From Aphanomyces cochlioides (lineage: Eukaryota > Oomycota > Saprolegniomycetes > Saprolegniales > Verrucalvaceae): a stretch of DNA of 64,000 nt. Below the pieces are notes generated by a model. It made no database searches. It was not told the origin of the DNA and saw only the letters and a program-made list of their open reading frames with translations. The first letter of the stretch is position 1. Each line of letters opens with the position of its first letter. The stretch covers positions 3,658,001 to 3,722,000 of the forward strand of contig JAHQRK010000002.1 in NCBI GenBank assembly GCA_019828595.1. The letters are read 5' to 3'. The translations under genes and the position numbers were made by a program. Positions 24,301 through 33,615 of the stretch are shown here, one piece after another.

Positions 24301-25428
24301 TCGATCTTGCAGCTCGTGAATTTGCTTTTGAAGGTCTCGCACTCGATCCACCAGCACTGAATCTTGACGCATGTTGGGGACTTGCAAAAGCGAAGCGATC
24401 TCGACAGCTAACTTCTTCAACGGCAGACGTTGTTTCTCCAATCGTTGAGAATGGAATTCTTTGAGTTGGGAGCGGATATCATTGACCAGCATGTCGTAGG
24501 CCTTGGAGATATTGTGGAATGTTGGAGACTTGTCCAAAAATCGATCCAGACATCCATGAACAATCTCGGCCGCTCGTGGTAGACGAAGTAGCCAAGTTGG
24601 AGCTTTCCATGATCCAGAGCCATGGCGCAATGTTTGACGCTTTGTGATGATACGACAAGCCACGTGGTCAGCCTGTGGAACGTGTGGCATGTGCGTCGCC
24701 TTCCAATGACGAAGACCCGCCAAGGTGGACGAACAAAAGATGTAGTCAAGTCGGTTGGTGAGTGTGGGACTTGTGAAGGCTCGTGCCACGGGGTTTTGAC
24801 GACGAAACAGATCCACCAGAGACAAACTGTGCATCCATTGTTCCAGTTGAAGGGTGCCGGCCATGGTGGAGGTACTGGGTCTCAACGAATCCAAATCTTT
24901 GTTGAGAGTGCAGTTGAAATCTCCTCCAACAATGTGGAGCGCATGTGGAGGAAAGTCGCGTGGCAATTCTTCGAAGTAACTTGCTCGTTCTTGGAAGGCT
25001 GCCGGCGCATAGATATTGTGGAGAACGACTGTCAGTGGACCCAGAGTACATCGCACTTGTAGATAACGACCACGAAGCACTGAGTTGTCATGAGGGACTT
25101 GAGTGGCGTTCTTCAAAGGAGAGTGAGGATGTATCAACGTAGCCAGACCTCCAGTGGCTGGCGACGTGGATACTTCAGGGTAAATAGGCTCTTCAAAGAA
25201 CAAAGAGCCTTCGTGGTTTGTGATGCGTTGCCAATGGAACGCAACACGGTCGTGGAGACTTGGCGTGCGGAAACGGGTTTCTTGGATAAAGGAAACGTCG
25301 TGAACACTTGATAGTTTGTCGAGGATGTACCGATGACTGTTGGAGAAGCCATTGGTGTTGAGGGAGATGATTTGTGGGTCCCAGTCCACGAGTTCAGTTG
25401 GGACATCGGAGAAGTTGTTGTCAATCAT
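21373..25428 (-). CDS. LINE ORF2: APE endonuclease-reverse transcriptase, intact, copy E
   Basis: 1351 codons, the same length as copy C, with all endonuclease motifs (QET, GGDFNC, RLDYIF, DHVA), RT motifs (NYRPISLLN, DFEKAFDRV, LQGDPLSPLLF, FADD) and the C-terminal CX2C...H...C finger present. Begins 78 nt after the ORF1 stop. Differs from copy C by scattered single substitutions only. With ORF0 and ORF1 also open, this is the only element in the window that could act alone. Confidence 0.93.
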   Translation of the reverse strand: MIDNNFSDVPTELVDWDPQIISLNTNGFSNSHRYILDKLSSVHDVSFIQETRFRTPSLHDRVAFHWQRITNHEGSLFFEEPIYPEVSTSPATGGLATLIHPHSPLKNATQVPHDNSVLRGRYLQVRCTLGPLTVVLHNIYAPAAFQERASYFEELPRDFPPHALHIVGGDFNCTLNKDLDSLRPSTSTMAGTLQLEQWMHSLSLVDLFRRQNPVARAFTSPTLTNRLDYIFCSSTLAGLRHWKATHMPHVPQADHVACRIITKRQTLRHGSGSWKAPTWLLRLPRAAEIVHGCLDRFLDKSPTFHNISKAYDMLVNDIRSQLKEFHSQRLEKQRLPLKKLAVEIASLLQVPNMRQDSVLVDRVRDLQKQIHELQDRDKQFRQDQAFQLHLYKAERSSKFHFMSPVPTPLKKTVFKELVDVNGNVVSNQQGMSDVLVDYYKDLFAAPEVQRSGDEVSSFLTPLTRHKQLPEQAQKELSAPLRANEFYHAIRHSSSNSAPGPNALPFEVLKLAPHKWSLVLELLFTHQLYSHPRLTPMQLVSTLVLLHKKGPKSQAKNYRPISLLNTDVKILTSILAYRLQRHIRHIIHPDQQGFIRRSNIQTNIARLDDMLHHIKLHSPSSMVALLDFEKAFDRVDHAYLLRVLRHYGFPETFVDMVRVLYSGRKSRILVNGFLSKPVHISRGVLQGDPLSPLLFVIALEPMCQLLRQHSNYGVKCGDRYHTGSYFADDSQLYAANETCLHRQLALVQTFCDKSGFRLNVDKTQILTYSQLNGNLASLQVTSDSPVKALGILVAPNLSPLARFNYVFEKFVARLSLWLYKARTMAGKVTILHSICLPVLWYQLAFVPADKDLAKKIDKAMLQFMHGEEINPSSSVHGLRLIKKEIIFMPKKSGGLGLHHALALWQQHNRSVMIRCIQAITTPPRKSAMSAWITPGYTLLEKAFHPWGSPRDLLLANGSSAFIRQLYKNPNITPMWKALLSSWFESRWTPYGCPNHISSLDVPLWHNSYLPGLEDLYDQCSTSTQDQANVLASLHITKLSYLLTLCQRVWPASILFDKINRACRQANFVPPTKQWISILVTKLSRLFEIVSEEDAPVLHLPTPSSEWMEWHWIIHPDSSPILLAFATSKSAKIRASPAVSSSILPTKHLNLPSNFYEDPKRLTQLAAFLQPDHILPRYGEFIFKTLLRANAMQYLFQYQDPKPTCVFCRVNETYEHFLFSCGYGQSVWYFFKTIQRLLECSFPSTCLEMFYETPKPSDGYYIRGYLKIWPIVRACVYYQIWLQRADRTFRPDLIAKSPMEVAIHAASLIKLHLQQLLVDLPLKKGYTKVFNVLKHLSSDPWLHQHIIPNSVVS

Positions 25429-25506
25429 CACGAGTACAGATGAAAATGAGTAGAATGGAGGGGTCAGAGGGGAGGTTGAAATGGATTGAAGCAGGGGATA
25501 GAAGCC

Positions 25507-28119
25507 TTAGAGTTGATCGTCCTCAAAATCGAGGGGATCAATTTCGTCGGCGTTCATGGAGTGGTGAGCTTTGCTGCAGAGCTCGTCGATGTGGTAATTG
25601 TTGGTGATGCTTTTGAGCATCGAGATGGCCGACAAGACGGGAGCCGGCAAAGTGAACTTCTCGAGATTGTCGCTGAAGTTTTCGATCAAAGCAAACAGCG
25701 ACCAGTCCGTCAAGCAGTTGGTGTCAGGCAATCTTGTTGCTTCTTGGTTCAATAGAACAGTCAGTGCCTCCGAGTTTGTGTAGAGGTCTGGGGCCCGATT
25801 TGAGAGGAATAAGTCAATCGTAGCAAGTGCAAAGAGGATGCGCTTGATCTCTGGTATGTCCGTGGTCAATTCTTCCAAGATTTCTGACGGGTGAATCTTG
25901 TATTGAGCCATGAAGTTGACGTGATGTTTGTAGTTGTGAGGCTTGCCTTGAGCTTTTAACAAAGCCATCTTGCGCTCAATAGTCTTGGTTGCAACAAGTG
26001 ACTGAAACAAACTGAGGTCTTCATCTTGTGCGTACATAGCATGTGCAACGAGCTGAGGATCATCTCGCAAAATGCGTTGACATTCGGTGATACTGCCTTC
26101 GACTTTCTTGTCTCGAATGATCTTCTTCGCCAATTCGAGGTGGGCTGCAGCAGACTTGTTAAGTCGTTGTTTCTTCGCTTTGCCTTTGGTCTTTTTCGGG
26201 CGTGGCGCACTTGAATCTTCCAATACAATTCGAGGCACTGCAAAGTCTTCAAACGAGAGTTCCACGTCGTCTTCTTCGAGGATATGGAAACGGTTGGATG
26301 TCGGCAGGGGATCCAAACGTGGGGACGAAGGCAAAGTACGTTTTGGAGCTGGTCCAGACCGGTAGCCCGTTACCAATTGAAGGTCCAGCGAGTTCTTGGG
26401 CTGCTCACTTGGTGGAGCAAGAGCGGGCGATTCGTTGGTAGACATTTCCACATCTTCTTGTTGTTTGTCTTGTCCATTGTTGTTAGGGGGATCGCTGTCA
26501 CCAGACATATCGACATCAGAGCCATGAGAAGGAGCTGTTGGCTGTGGTTGTTCATCTTGACGATCTCCAGATGCCTCAGTTGAGTCGGCCTTGCCTTCCG
26601 CATTTGTTCCAGGGTCTTGATCATGATCGTCTCCATCATGTTCAGGTTCTTTTTCTCCTGACGGAGGAGATTTTGCCGCTGCCTTGGCCGCTTTTGCCTT
26701 CGCTTTTTCAGCCTTGGCCTCTGCACGTCGTGAAACAATCGACGGAGGCAATGTCTTGTTCAGAGCAGCGATCTTGTGCTGAAACACGACGACAAAAGGC
26801 TGACCCGACGGATCCGTAATGATGATTTCGCGTAGTGCGTCGCCGGATTTTGGCACCAACACTGCAGGAGGCGCAGACGACTTGAAAATGACTCTCAAAT
26901 GCGGCGACTTGATGTTCTGACCAGCAGTAGGGTTGAATGCTGCTATCACTGACTTGGTCAATGCAGCCATTTTCTTGACAATCGCCTTGGCCATCGAAGG
27001 GTGACTGACCTTGTTGAACGTAACGTAGTAGTTGTTGCCATAACGCGAGTACTTGGGAACCAGGAAGCCTTTGCCACCAAGTCGAAACGTTGTGCCTCCC
27101 ATTTCCACGCACGTAGACAAGTTGTAACTTGAGATCACAATGGTCTGTGGGTTCTTCTTGTGGATCAAAATGTTCGGAAATTTGGAGCCCCATAACGAAC
27201 CAGGATTTTCCTTGACAAATTGATTGCAGATGACTTTTTCGGACCAGTCTTTGTAGCCTTCGCCCAACTTGACTGTGAGCTCGTACACTTGGGACTGGGG
27301 GGTGAGCAAAATGTTTTCAATGAAGGCGTCCATGTCACCAGAGTCTTTGTAGAATGTGTCCGCCATGGCCTCGCATCGCGCAATATCGTCATCAGCAACA
27401 GCATGAGCACCAGTGTTGCGGTGTTTTGCGCCTTTGGGAGCATTGCCTTGCTTGGAATCTTTCTTGGACGAAGCTGAATCCTTGCCGGGAGCCTTTTGCG
27501 TCCATGGATTGGCCTTTTCAGCGTTTTGTTGCTCTTGATTGCCTTGTATTTTGTCTGCCGCGGAAGGAGGGTCAACAGCGCCATTTCCTTGAGCAACGGA
27601 TTTGTCGACAATGTCTTGATTTGACTGTTCATTGTCTTTGTTTGTCGATTGTTCCTCTTGAATAACTTCTCCAGAAGTATCACACGGCTTCGCTTGGCCG
27701 TTAATGTCGCCTGACCCATTAACCTCAGAGTGAATTTGAGTATTTCCCTCGTCGGTTAAGGCCTCGGTTTCAGTAGAATCCTTCCCCTCGGCGTCTCCAG
27801 AGACCATATCCACGTCCTCTTGAGATTTTTCTTCTTCCTCTCCCGTTCTAGGAGGCTCAGCACAGGGGGCGACGCGGTTGGTGGCTGCTGGCTCAGTCCC
27901 ATTGGTCACGAGAAAGGCCGGGGCCAGACCCCCAGTGACAGGGGTAGAAGGGGAATCCATGCCATCCCCGCAGCACGGTGACTGGGGTACACCATTGCTC
28001 CGGCGAGAACCCAAATCGGGATACCGCCCCCGCCCCTCCGAAGAGGCCCCTGGGGGGAAGTAGACAGAACCGCAGGGTGTGCCCATAGGGGGGGCCCTCG
28101 TAGCCTCTAGGGCTGGCAT
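25507..28119 (-). CDS. LINE ORF1: Gag-like protein, complete, copy E
   Basis: 870 codons from ATG 28119. The frame is open further upstream to about 28345, so the start is a choice: this is the first ATG in frame. The N-terminal ~300 residues are low-complexity and acidic. A folded-looking central region (about residues 245-480, containing CEAMADTFYKDSGD, FRLGGKGFLVPKYS and LRVIFKSSAPPAV) follows, then an Ala/Lys helix, a second acidic stretch and a conserved C-terminal ~230 residues. No CCHC, RRM or esterase motif recognised. Presumed RNA-binding partner of ORF2 by position only. Confidence 0.85.
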   Translation of the reverse strand: MPALEATRAPPMGTPCGSVYFPPGASSEGRGRYPDLGSRRSNGVPQSPCCGDGMDSPSTPVTGGLAPAFLVTNGTEPAATNRVAPCAEPPRTGEEEEKSQEDVDMVSGDAEGKDSTETEALTDEGNTQIHSEVNGSGDINGQAKPCDTSGEVIQEEQSTNKDNEQSNQDIVDKSVAQGNGAVDPPSAADKIQGNQEQQNAEKANPWTQKAPGKDSASSKKDSKQGNAPKGAKHRNTGAHAVADDDIARCEAMADTFYKDSGDMDAFIENILLTPQSQVYELTVKLGEGYKDWSEKVICNQFVKENPGSLWGSKFPNILIHKKNPQTIVISSYNLSTCVEMGGTTFRLGGKGFLVPKYSRYGNNYYVTFNKVSHPSMAKAIVKKMAALTKSVIAAFNPTAGQNIKSPHLRVIFKSSAPPAVLVPKSGDALREIIITDPSGQPFVVVFQHKIAALNKTLPPSIVSRRAEAKAEKAKAKAAKAAAKSPPSGEKEPEHDGDDHDQDPGTNAEGKADSTEASGDRQDEQPQPTAPSHGSDVDMSGDSDPPNNNGQDKQQEDVEMSTNESPALAPPSEQPKNSLDLQLVTGYRSGPAPKRTLPSSPRLDPLPTSNRFHILEEDDVELSFEDFAVPRIVLEDSSAPRPKKTKGKAKKQRLNKSAAAHLELAKKIIRDKKVEGSITECQRILRDDPQLVAHAMYAQDEDLSLFQSLVATKTIERKMALLKAQGKPHNYKHHVNFMAQYKIHPSEILEELTTDIPEIKRILFALATIDLFLSNRAPDLYTNSEALTVLLNQEATRLPDTNCLTDWSLFALIENFSDNLEKFTLPAPVLSAISMLKSITNNYHIDELCSKAHHSMNADEIDPLDFEDDQL

Positions 28120-28544
28120 GGACCCCGTTTTCTCGCCGCCTTCACTGGGGATCGACTCCAATTGGAGTCCAGGGAAGCAGCCACCACAGGCACAAGGCCC
28201 CAGTGGTTCGCCCTCCTGAGTGAGGGCTTCGCTAGACAAGTTAACGACAGTGGTCTGGGGGTCAACCACTGACCCACTGAGGTTGACCCCCCTGGAACTC
28301 CGGCGAGTGGAGCACCAGGTGAAGCGCTGGTGGAGCGAGACGCAGATTGGTCTCCAGAGACGCTGTTAGGGTCGAACTCGACCTCCACTTCGGCCCTAGG
28401 GTTAGGTGTAGCGACATTACTCACACCACTTCCGCCATCCTGATTGGACGACGAAAGTGGGTGAGGTGATACAATACCTGGAATGATGGTGACTCCGTGA
28501 GTGTTGGTCTCACGGAGCTCGGAACAGCTGTTGGCGTTGGACAT
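28107..28544 (-). CDS. LINE ORF0: short upstream reading frame overlapping ORF1, copy E
   Basis: 145 codons from the first ATG of the element (28544). The product begins MSNANSCSELRETN, is Ser/Pro-rich in the middle and ends Arg/Lys-rich (RSPVKAARKRGPC). It overlaps the ORF1 ATG (28119) by 13 nt in a different frame. The same frame is open in copy F with few changes (one Ser to Arg, one synonymous). No domain recognised. It may be a separate small protein, a translational leader, or be joined to ORF1 by frameshifting; the sequence alone does not decide. Confidence 0.5.
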   Translation of the reverse strand: MSNANSCSELRETNTHGVTIIPGIVSPHPLSSSNQDGGSGVSNVATPNPRAEVEVEFDPNSVSGDQSASRSTSASPGAPLAGVPGGSTSVGQWLTPRPLSLTCLAKPSLRRANHWGLVPVVAASLDSNWSRSPVKAARKRGPCQP

Positions 28545-28604
28545 TTTGAGCGCGGCGGCACTTGATAACTTCTTGACTTGAGGGGTACGAGGCAAATTCG
28601 GAAG

Positions 28605-28868
28605 TGTGGATACTTCAGGGTAAATAGGCTCTTCAAAGAACAAAGAGCCTTCGTGGTTTGTGATGCGTTGCCAATGGAACGCAACACGGTCGTGGAGACT
28701 TGGCGTGCGGAAACGGGTTTCTTGGATAAAGGAAACGTCGTGAACACTTGATAGTTTGTCGAGGATGTACCGATGACTGTTGGAGAAGCCATTGGTGTTG
28801 AGGGAGATGATTTGTGGGTCCCAGTCCACGAGTTCAGTTGGGACATCGGAGAAGTTGTTGTCAATCAT
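28605..28868 (-). pseudogene. LINE ORF2 N-terminal endonuclease fragment, copy F
   Basis: ATG 28868 and about 87 codons of the endonuclease, including the SLNTNG and QET motifs, then cut at TATCCAC by the 5' end of copy E. The frame happens to run on into ORF0 of E, giving a 254-codon chimeric open frame that is a by-product of the junction. Confidence 0.85.
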
Positions 28869-28946
28869 CACGAGTACAGATGAAAATGAGTAGAATGGAG
28901 GGGTCAGAGGGGAGGTTGAAATGGATTGAAGCAGGGGATAGAAGCC

Positions 28947-31559
28947 TTAGAGTTGATCGTCCTCCAAATCGAGGGGATCAATTTCGTCGGCGTTCATGGA
29001 GTGGTGAGCTTTGCTGCAGAGCTCGTCGATGTGGTAATTGTTGGTGATGCTTTTGAGCATCGAGATGGCCGACAAGACGGGAGCCGGCAAAGTGAACTTC
29101 TCGAGATTGTCGCTGAAGTTTTCGATCAAAGCAAACAGCGACCAGTCCGTCAAGCAGTTGGTGTCAGGCAATCTTGTTGCTTCTTGGTTCAATAGAACAG
29201 TCAGTGCCTCCGAGTTTGTGTAGAGGTCTGGGGCCCGATTTGAGAGGAATAAGTCAATCGTAGCAAGTGCAAAGAGGATGCGCTTGATCTCTGGTATGTC
29301 CGTGGTCAATTCTTCCAAGATTTCTGACGGGTGAATCTTGTATTGAGCCATGAAGTTGACGTGATGTTTGTAGTTGTGAGGCTTGCCTTGAGCTTTTAAC
29401 AAAGCCATCTTGCGCTCAATAGTCTTGGTTGCAACAAGTGTCTAAAACAAACTGAGGTCTTCATCTTGTGCGTACATAGCATGTGCAACGAGCTGAGGAT
29501 CATCCCGCAAAATGCGTTGACATTCGGTGATACTGCCTTCGACTTTCTTATCTCGAATGATCTTCTTCGCCAATTCGAGGTGGGCTGCAGCAGACTTGTT
29601 AAGTCGTTGTTTCTTCGCTTTGCCTTTGGTCTTTTTCGGGCGTGGCGCACTTGAATCTTCCAATACAATTCGAGGCACTGCAAAGTCTTCAAACGAGAGT
29701 TCCACGTCGTCTTCTTCGAGGATATGAAAACGGTTGGATGTCGGCAGGGGATCCAAACGTGGGGACGAAGGCAAAGTACGTTTTGGAGCTGGTCCAGACC
29801 GGTAGCCCGTTACCAATTGAAGGTCCAGCGAGTTCTTGGGCTGCTCACTTGGTGGAGCAAGAGCGGGCGATTCGTTGGTAGACATTTCCACATCTTCTTG
29901 TTGTTTGTCTTGTCCATTGTTGTTAGGGGGATCGCTGTCACCAGACATATCGACATCAGAGCCATGAGAAGGAGCTGTTGGCTGTGGTTGTTCATCTTGA
30001 CGATCTCCAGATGCCTCAGTTGAGTCGGCCTTGCCTTCCGCATTTGTTCCAGGGTCTTGATCATGATCGTCTCCATCATGTTCAGGTTCTTTTTCTCCTG
30101 ACGGAGGAGATTTTGCCGCTGCCTTGGCCGCTTTTGCCTTCGCTTTTTCAGCCTTGGCCACTGCACGTCGTGAAACAATCGACGGAGGCAATGTCTTGTT
30201 CAGAGCAGCGATCTTGTGCTGAAACACGACGACAAAAGGCTGACCCGACGGATCCGTAATGGTGATTTCGCGTAGTGCGTCGCCGGATTTTGGCACCAAC
30301 ACTGCAGGAGGCGCAGACGACTTGAAAATGACTCTCAAATGCGGCGACTTGATGTTCTGACCAGCAGTAGGGTTGAATGCTGCTATCACTGACTTGGTCA
30401 ATGCAGCCATTTTCTTGACAATCGCCTTGGCCATCAAAGGGTGACTGACCTTGTTGAACGTAACGTAGTAGTTGTTGCCATAACACGAGTACTTGGGAAC
30501 CAGGAAGCCTTTGCCACCAAGTCGAAACGTTGTGCCTCCCATTTCCACGCACGTAGACAAGTTGTAACTTGAGATCACAATGGTCTGTGGGTTCTTCTTG
30601 TGGATCAAAATGTTCGGAAATTTGGAGCCCCATAACGAACCAGGATTTTCCTTGACAAATTGATCGCAGATGACTTTTTCGGACCAGTCCTTGTAGCCTT
30701 CGCCCAACTTGACTGTGAGCTCGTACACTTGGGACTGGGGGGTGAGCAAAATGTTTTCAATGAAGGCGTCCGTGTCACCAGAGTCTTTGTAGAATGCGTC
30801 CGCCATGGCCTCGCATCGCGCAATATCGTCATCGGCAATAGCATGAGCACCAGTGTTGCGATGTTTCGCGCCTTTGGGGGCATTGCCTTGCTTGGAATCT
30901 TTCTTGGACGAAGCTGAATCCTTGCCGGGAGTCTTTTGCGTCCATGGATTGGCCTTTTCAGCGTTTTGTTGCTCTTGATTGCCTTGTATTTTGTCTGCCG
31001 CGGTAGGAGGGTCAACAGCGCCATTTCCTTGAGCAACGGATTTGTCGACAATGTCTTGATTTGACTGTTCATTGTCATTGTTTGTCGATTGTTCCTCTTG
31101 AATAACTTCTCCAGAAGTATCACACGGCTTCGCTTGGCCGTTAATGTCGCCTGACCCATTAACCTCAGAGTGAATTTGAGTATTTCCCTCGTCGGTTAAG
31201 GCCTCGGATTCAGTAGAATCCTTCCCCTCGGCGTCTCCAGAGACCATATCCACGTCCTCTTGAGATTTTTCTTCTTCCTCTCCCGTTCTAGGAGGCTCAG
31301 CACAGGGGGCGACGCGGTTGGTGGCTGCTGGCTCAGTCCCATTGGTCACGAGAAAGGCCGGGGCCAGACCCCCAGTGACAGGGGTAGAAGGGGAATCCAT
31401 GCCATCCCCGCAGCACGGTGACTGGGGTACACCATTGCTCCGGCGAGAACCCAAATCGGGATACCGCCCCCGCCCCTCCGAAGAGGCCCCTGGGGGGAAG
31501 TAGACAGAACCGCAGGGTGTGCCCATAGGGGGGGCCCTCGTAGCCTCTAGGGCTGGCAT
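28947..31559 (-). pseudogene. LINE ORF1 with premature stop, copy F
   Basis: Open from ATG 31559 to a TAG at 29442-29444, where other copies read CAG (SLFQS becomes SLF-stop, followed by Thr for Ser). The remaining ~150 codons are open to the normal stop at 28947. The identical double change is in fragment D. Shares GCAGTGGCC and the GCTATTGCC variant with fragment G, so F and D/G are close relatives. Confidence 0.85.
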
Positions 31560-31984
31560 GGACCCCGTTTTCTCGCCGCCTTCACTGGGGATCGACTCCA
31601 ATTGGAGTCCAGGGAAGCAGCCACCACAGGCACAAGGCCCCAGTGGTTCGCCCTCCTGAGTGAGGGCTTCGCTAGACAAGTTAACGACAGTGGTCTGGGG
31701 GTCAACCACTGACCCACTGAGGTTGACCCCCCTGGAACTCCGGCGAGTGGAGCACCAGGTGAAGCGCTGGTGGAGCGAGACGCAGATTGGTCTCCAGAGA
31801 CACTGTTAGGGTCGAACTCGACCTCCACTTCGGCCCTAGGGTTAGGTGTAGCGACATTACTCACACCACTTCCGCCATCCTGATTGGACGACGAAAGTGG
31901 GTGAGGTGATACAATACCTGGAATGATGGTGACTCCGTGAGTGTTGGTCTCACGGAGCTCGGAACATCTGTTGGCGTTGGACAT
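31547..31984 (-). CDS. LINE ORF0, copy F
   Basis: 145 codons, the second copy of the small upstream frame described for copy E, again overlapping the ORF1 ATG (31559) by 13 nt. The two copies differ by at least one replacement and one synonymous change; neither breaks the frame. Confidence 0.5.
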   Translation of the reverse strand: MSNANRCSELRETNTHGVTIIPGIVSPHPLSSSNQDGGSGVSNVATPNPRAEVEVEFDPNSVSGDQSASRSTSASPGAPLAGVPGGSTSVGQWLTPRPLSLTCLAKPSLRRANHWGLVPVVAASLDSNWSRSPVKAARKRGPCQP

Positions 31985-32044
31985 TTTGAGCGCGGCGGCA
32001 CTTGATAACTTCTTGACTTGAGGGGTACGAGGCAAATTCGGAAG

Positions 32045-33615
32045 AAGTCGCCGGAGCAATGGTGTACCCCAGTCACCGTGCTGCGGGGATGGCATGGATT
32101 CCCCTTCTACCCCTGTCACTGGGGGTCTGGCCCCGGCCTTTCTCGTGACCAATGGGACTGAGCCAGCAGCCACCAACCGCGTCGCCCCCTGTGCTGAGCC
32201 TCCTAGAACGGGAGAGGAAGAAGAAAAACCTCAAGAGGACGTGGATATGGTCTCTGGAGACGCCGAGGGGAAGGATTCTACTGAATCCGAGGCCTTAACC
32301 GACGAGGGAAATACTCAAATTCACTCGGAGGTGGATGGGTCAGGCGACATTAACGGCCAAGCGAAGCCGTGTGATACTTCTGGAGAAGTTATTCAAGAGG
32401 AACAATCGACAAACAATGACAATGAACAGTCAAATCAAGACATTGTCGACAAATCCGTTGCTCAAGGAAATGGCGCTGTTGACCCTCCTTCCGCGGCAGA
32501 CAAAATACAAGGCAATCAAGAGCAACAAAACGCTGAAAAGGCCAATCCATGGACGCAAAAGACTCCCGGCAAGGATTCAGCTTCGTCCAAGAAAGATTCC
32601 AAGCAAGGCAATGCCCCCAAAGGCGCGAAACATCGCAACACTGGTGCTCATGCTATTGCCGATGACGATATTGCGCGATGCGAGGCCATGGCGGACACAT
32701 TCTACAAAGACTCTGGTGACATGGACGCCTTCATTGAAAACATTTTGCTCACCCCCCAGTCCCAAGTGTACGAGCTCACAGTCAAGTTGGGCGAAGGCTA
32801 CAAGGACTGGTCCGAAAAAGTCATCTGCGATCAATTTGTCAAGGAAAATCCTGGTTCGTTATGGGGCTCCAAATTTCCGAACATTTTGATCCACAAGAAG
32901 AACCCACAGACCATTGTGATCTCAAGTTACAACTTGTCTACGTGCGTGGAAATGGGAGGCACAACGTTTCGACTTGGTGGCAAAGACTTCCTGGTTCCCA
33001 AGTACTCGCGTTATGGCAACAACTACTACGTTACGTTCAACAAGGTCAGTCACCCTTTGATGGCCAAGGCGATTGTCAAGAAAATGGCTGCATTGACCAA
33101 GTCAGTGATAGCAGCATTCAACCCTACTGCTGGTCAGAACATCAAGTCGCCGCATTTGAGAGTCATTTTCAAGTCGTCTGCGCCTCCTGCAGTGCTGGTG
33201 CCAAAATCCGGCGACGCACTACGCGAAATCACCATTACGGATCCGTCGGGTCAGCCTTTTGTCGTCGTGTTTCAGCACAAGATCGCTGCTCTGAACAAGA
33301 CATTGCCTCCGTCGATTGTTTCACGACGTGCAGTGGCCAAGGCTGAAAAAGCGAAGGCAAAAGCGGCCAAGGCAGCGGCAAAATCTCCTCCGTCAGGAGA
33401 AAAAGAACCTGAACATGATGGAGACGATCATGATCAAGACCCTGGAACAAATGCGGAAGGCAAGGCCGACTCAACTGAGGCATCTGGAGATCGTCAAGAT
33501 GAACAACCACAGCCAACAGCTCCTTCTCATGGCTCTGATGTCGATATGTCTGGTGACAGCGATCCCCCTAACAACAATGGACAAGACAAACAACAAGAAG
33601 ATGTGGAAATGTCTA
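32045..33615 (+). mobile_element. LINE fragment G (ORF1 5' half), other half of fragment D
   Basis: Sense LINE sequence starting inside ORF1 (from about 32048, at the CGCCGGAGCAATGG segment) and ending at GTGGAAATGTCTA (33615). The frame is open throughout from 32094. Its end is the base directly before the first base of fragment D in an intact ORF1. It lies head-to-head with copy F, giving an inverted repeat with the F ORF1 around a ~600-bp spacer. Confidence 0.9.

Larger units (their letters stand above)
21227..28604 (-). mobile_element. LINE copy E, full-length with all ORFs open
   Basis: About 7.4 kb on the - strand: 5' terminus CTTCCGAATTTGCC at 28604, 60-nt leader, ORF0, ORF1, 78-nt spacer, ORF2, 3' UTR and the TTAA terminus at 21227. 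No frameshift or premature stop was seen, so it is the best candidate for a competent copy. Its flanks do not match each other (Copia RNase H on the 3' side, LINE F endonuclease on the 5' side) and no target-site duplication is visible. Confidence 0.92.
28605..32044 (-). mobile_element. LINE copy F, full 5' end but 3'-truncated inside the endonuclease
   Basis: Has the same 5' terminus as E (CTTCCGAATTTGCC, at 32044) and reads through ORF0, ORF1 and the start of ORF2, but stops in the endonuclease at about 28606, where the 5' end of copy E begins. 3' truncation with an intact 5' end is the opposite of the usual LINE pattern and implies interruption or recombination. Confidence 0.9.

Noticed and set aside
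28107..28871. 254-codon frame fusing LINE endonuclease to ORF0
   Set aside because: Chance in-frame join of copies F and E at 28605; not a designed fusion.
31547..32176. 209-codon - strand frame spanning the F/G junction
   Set aside because: Its first part is antisense to ORF1 of fragment G; only the ORF0 portion from 31984 is meaningful.
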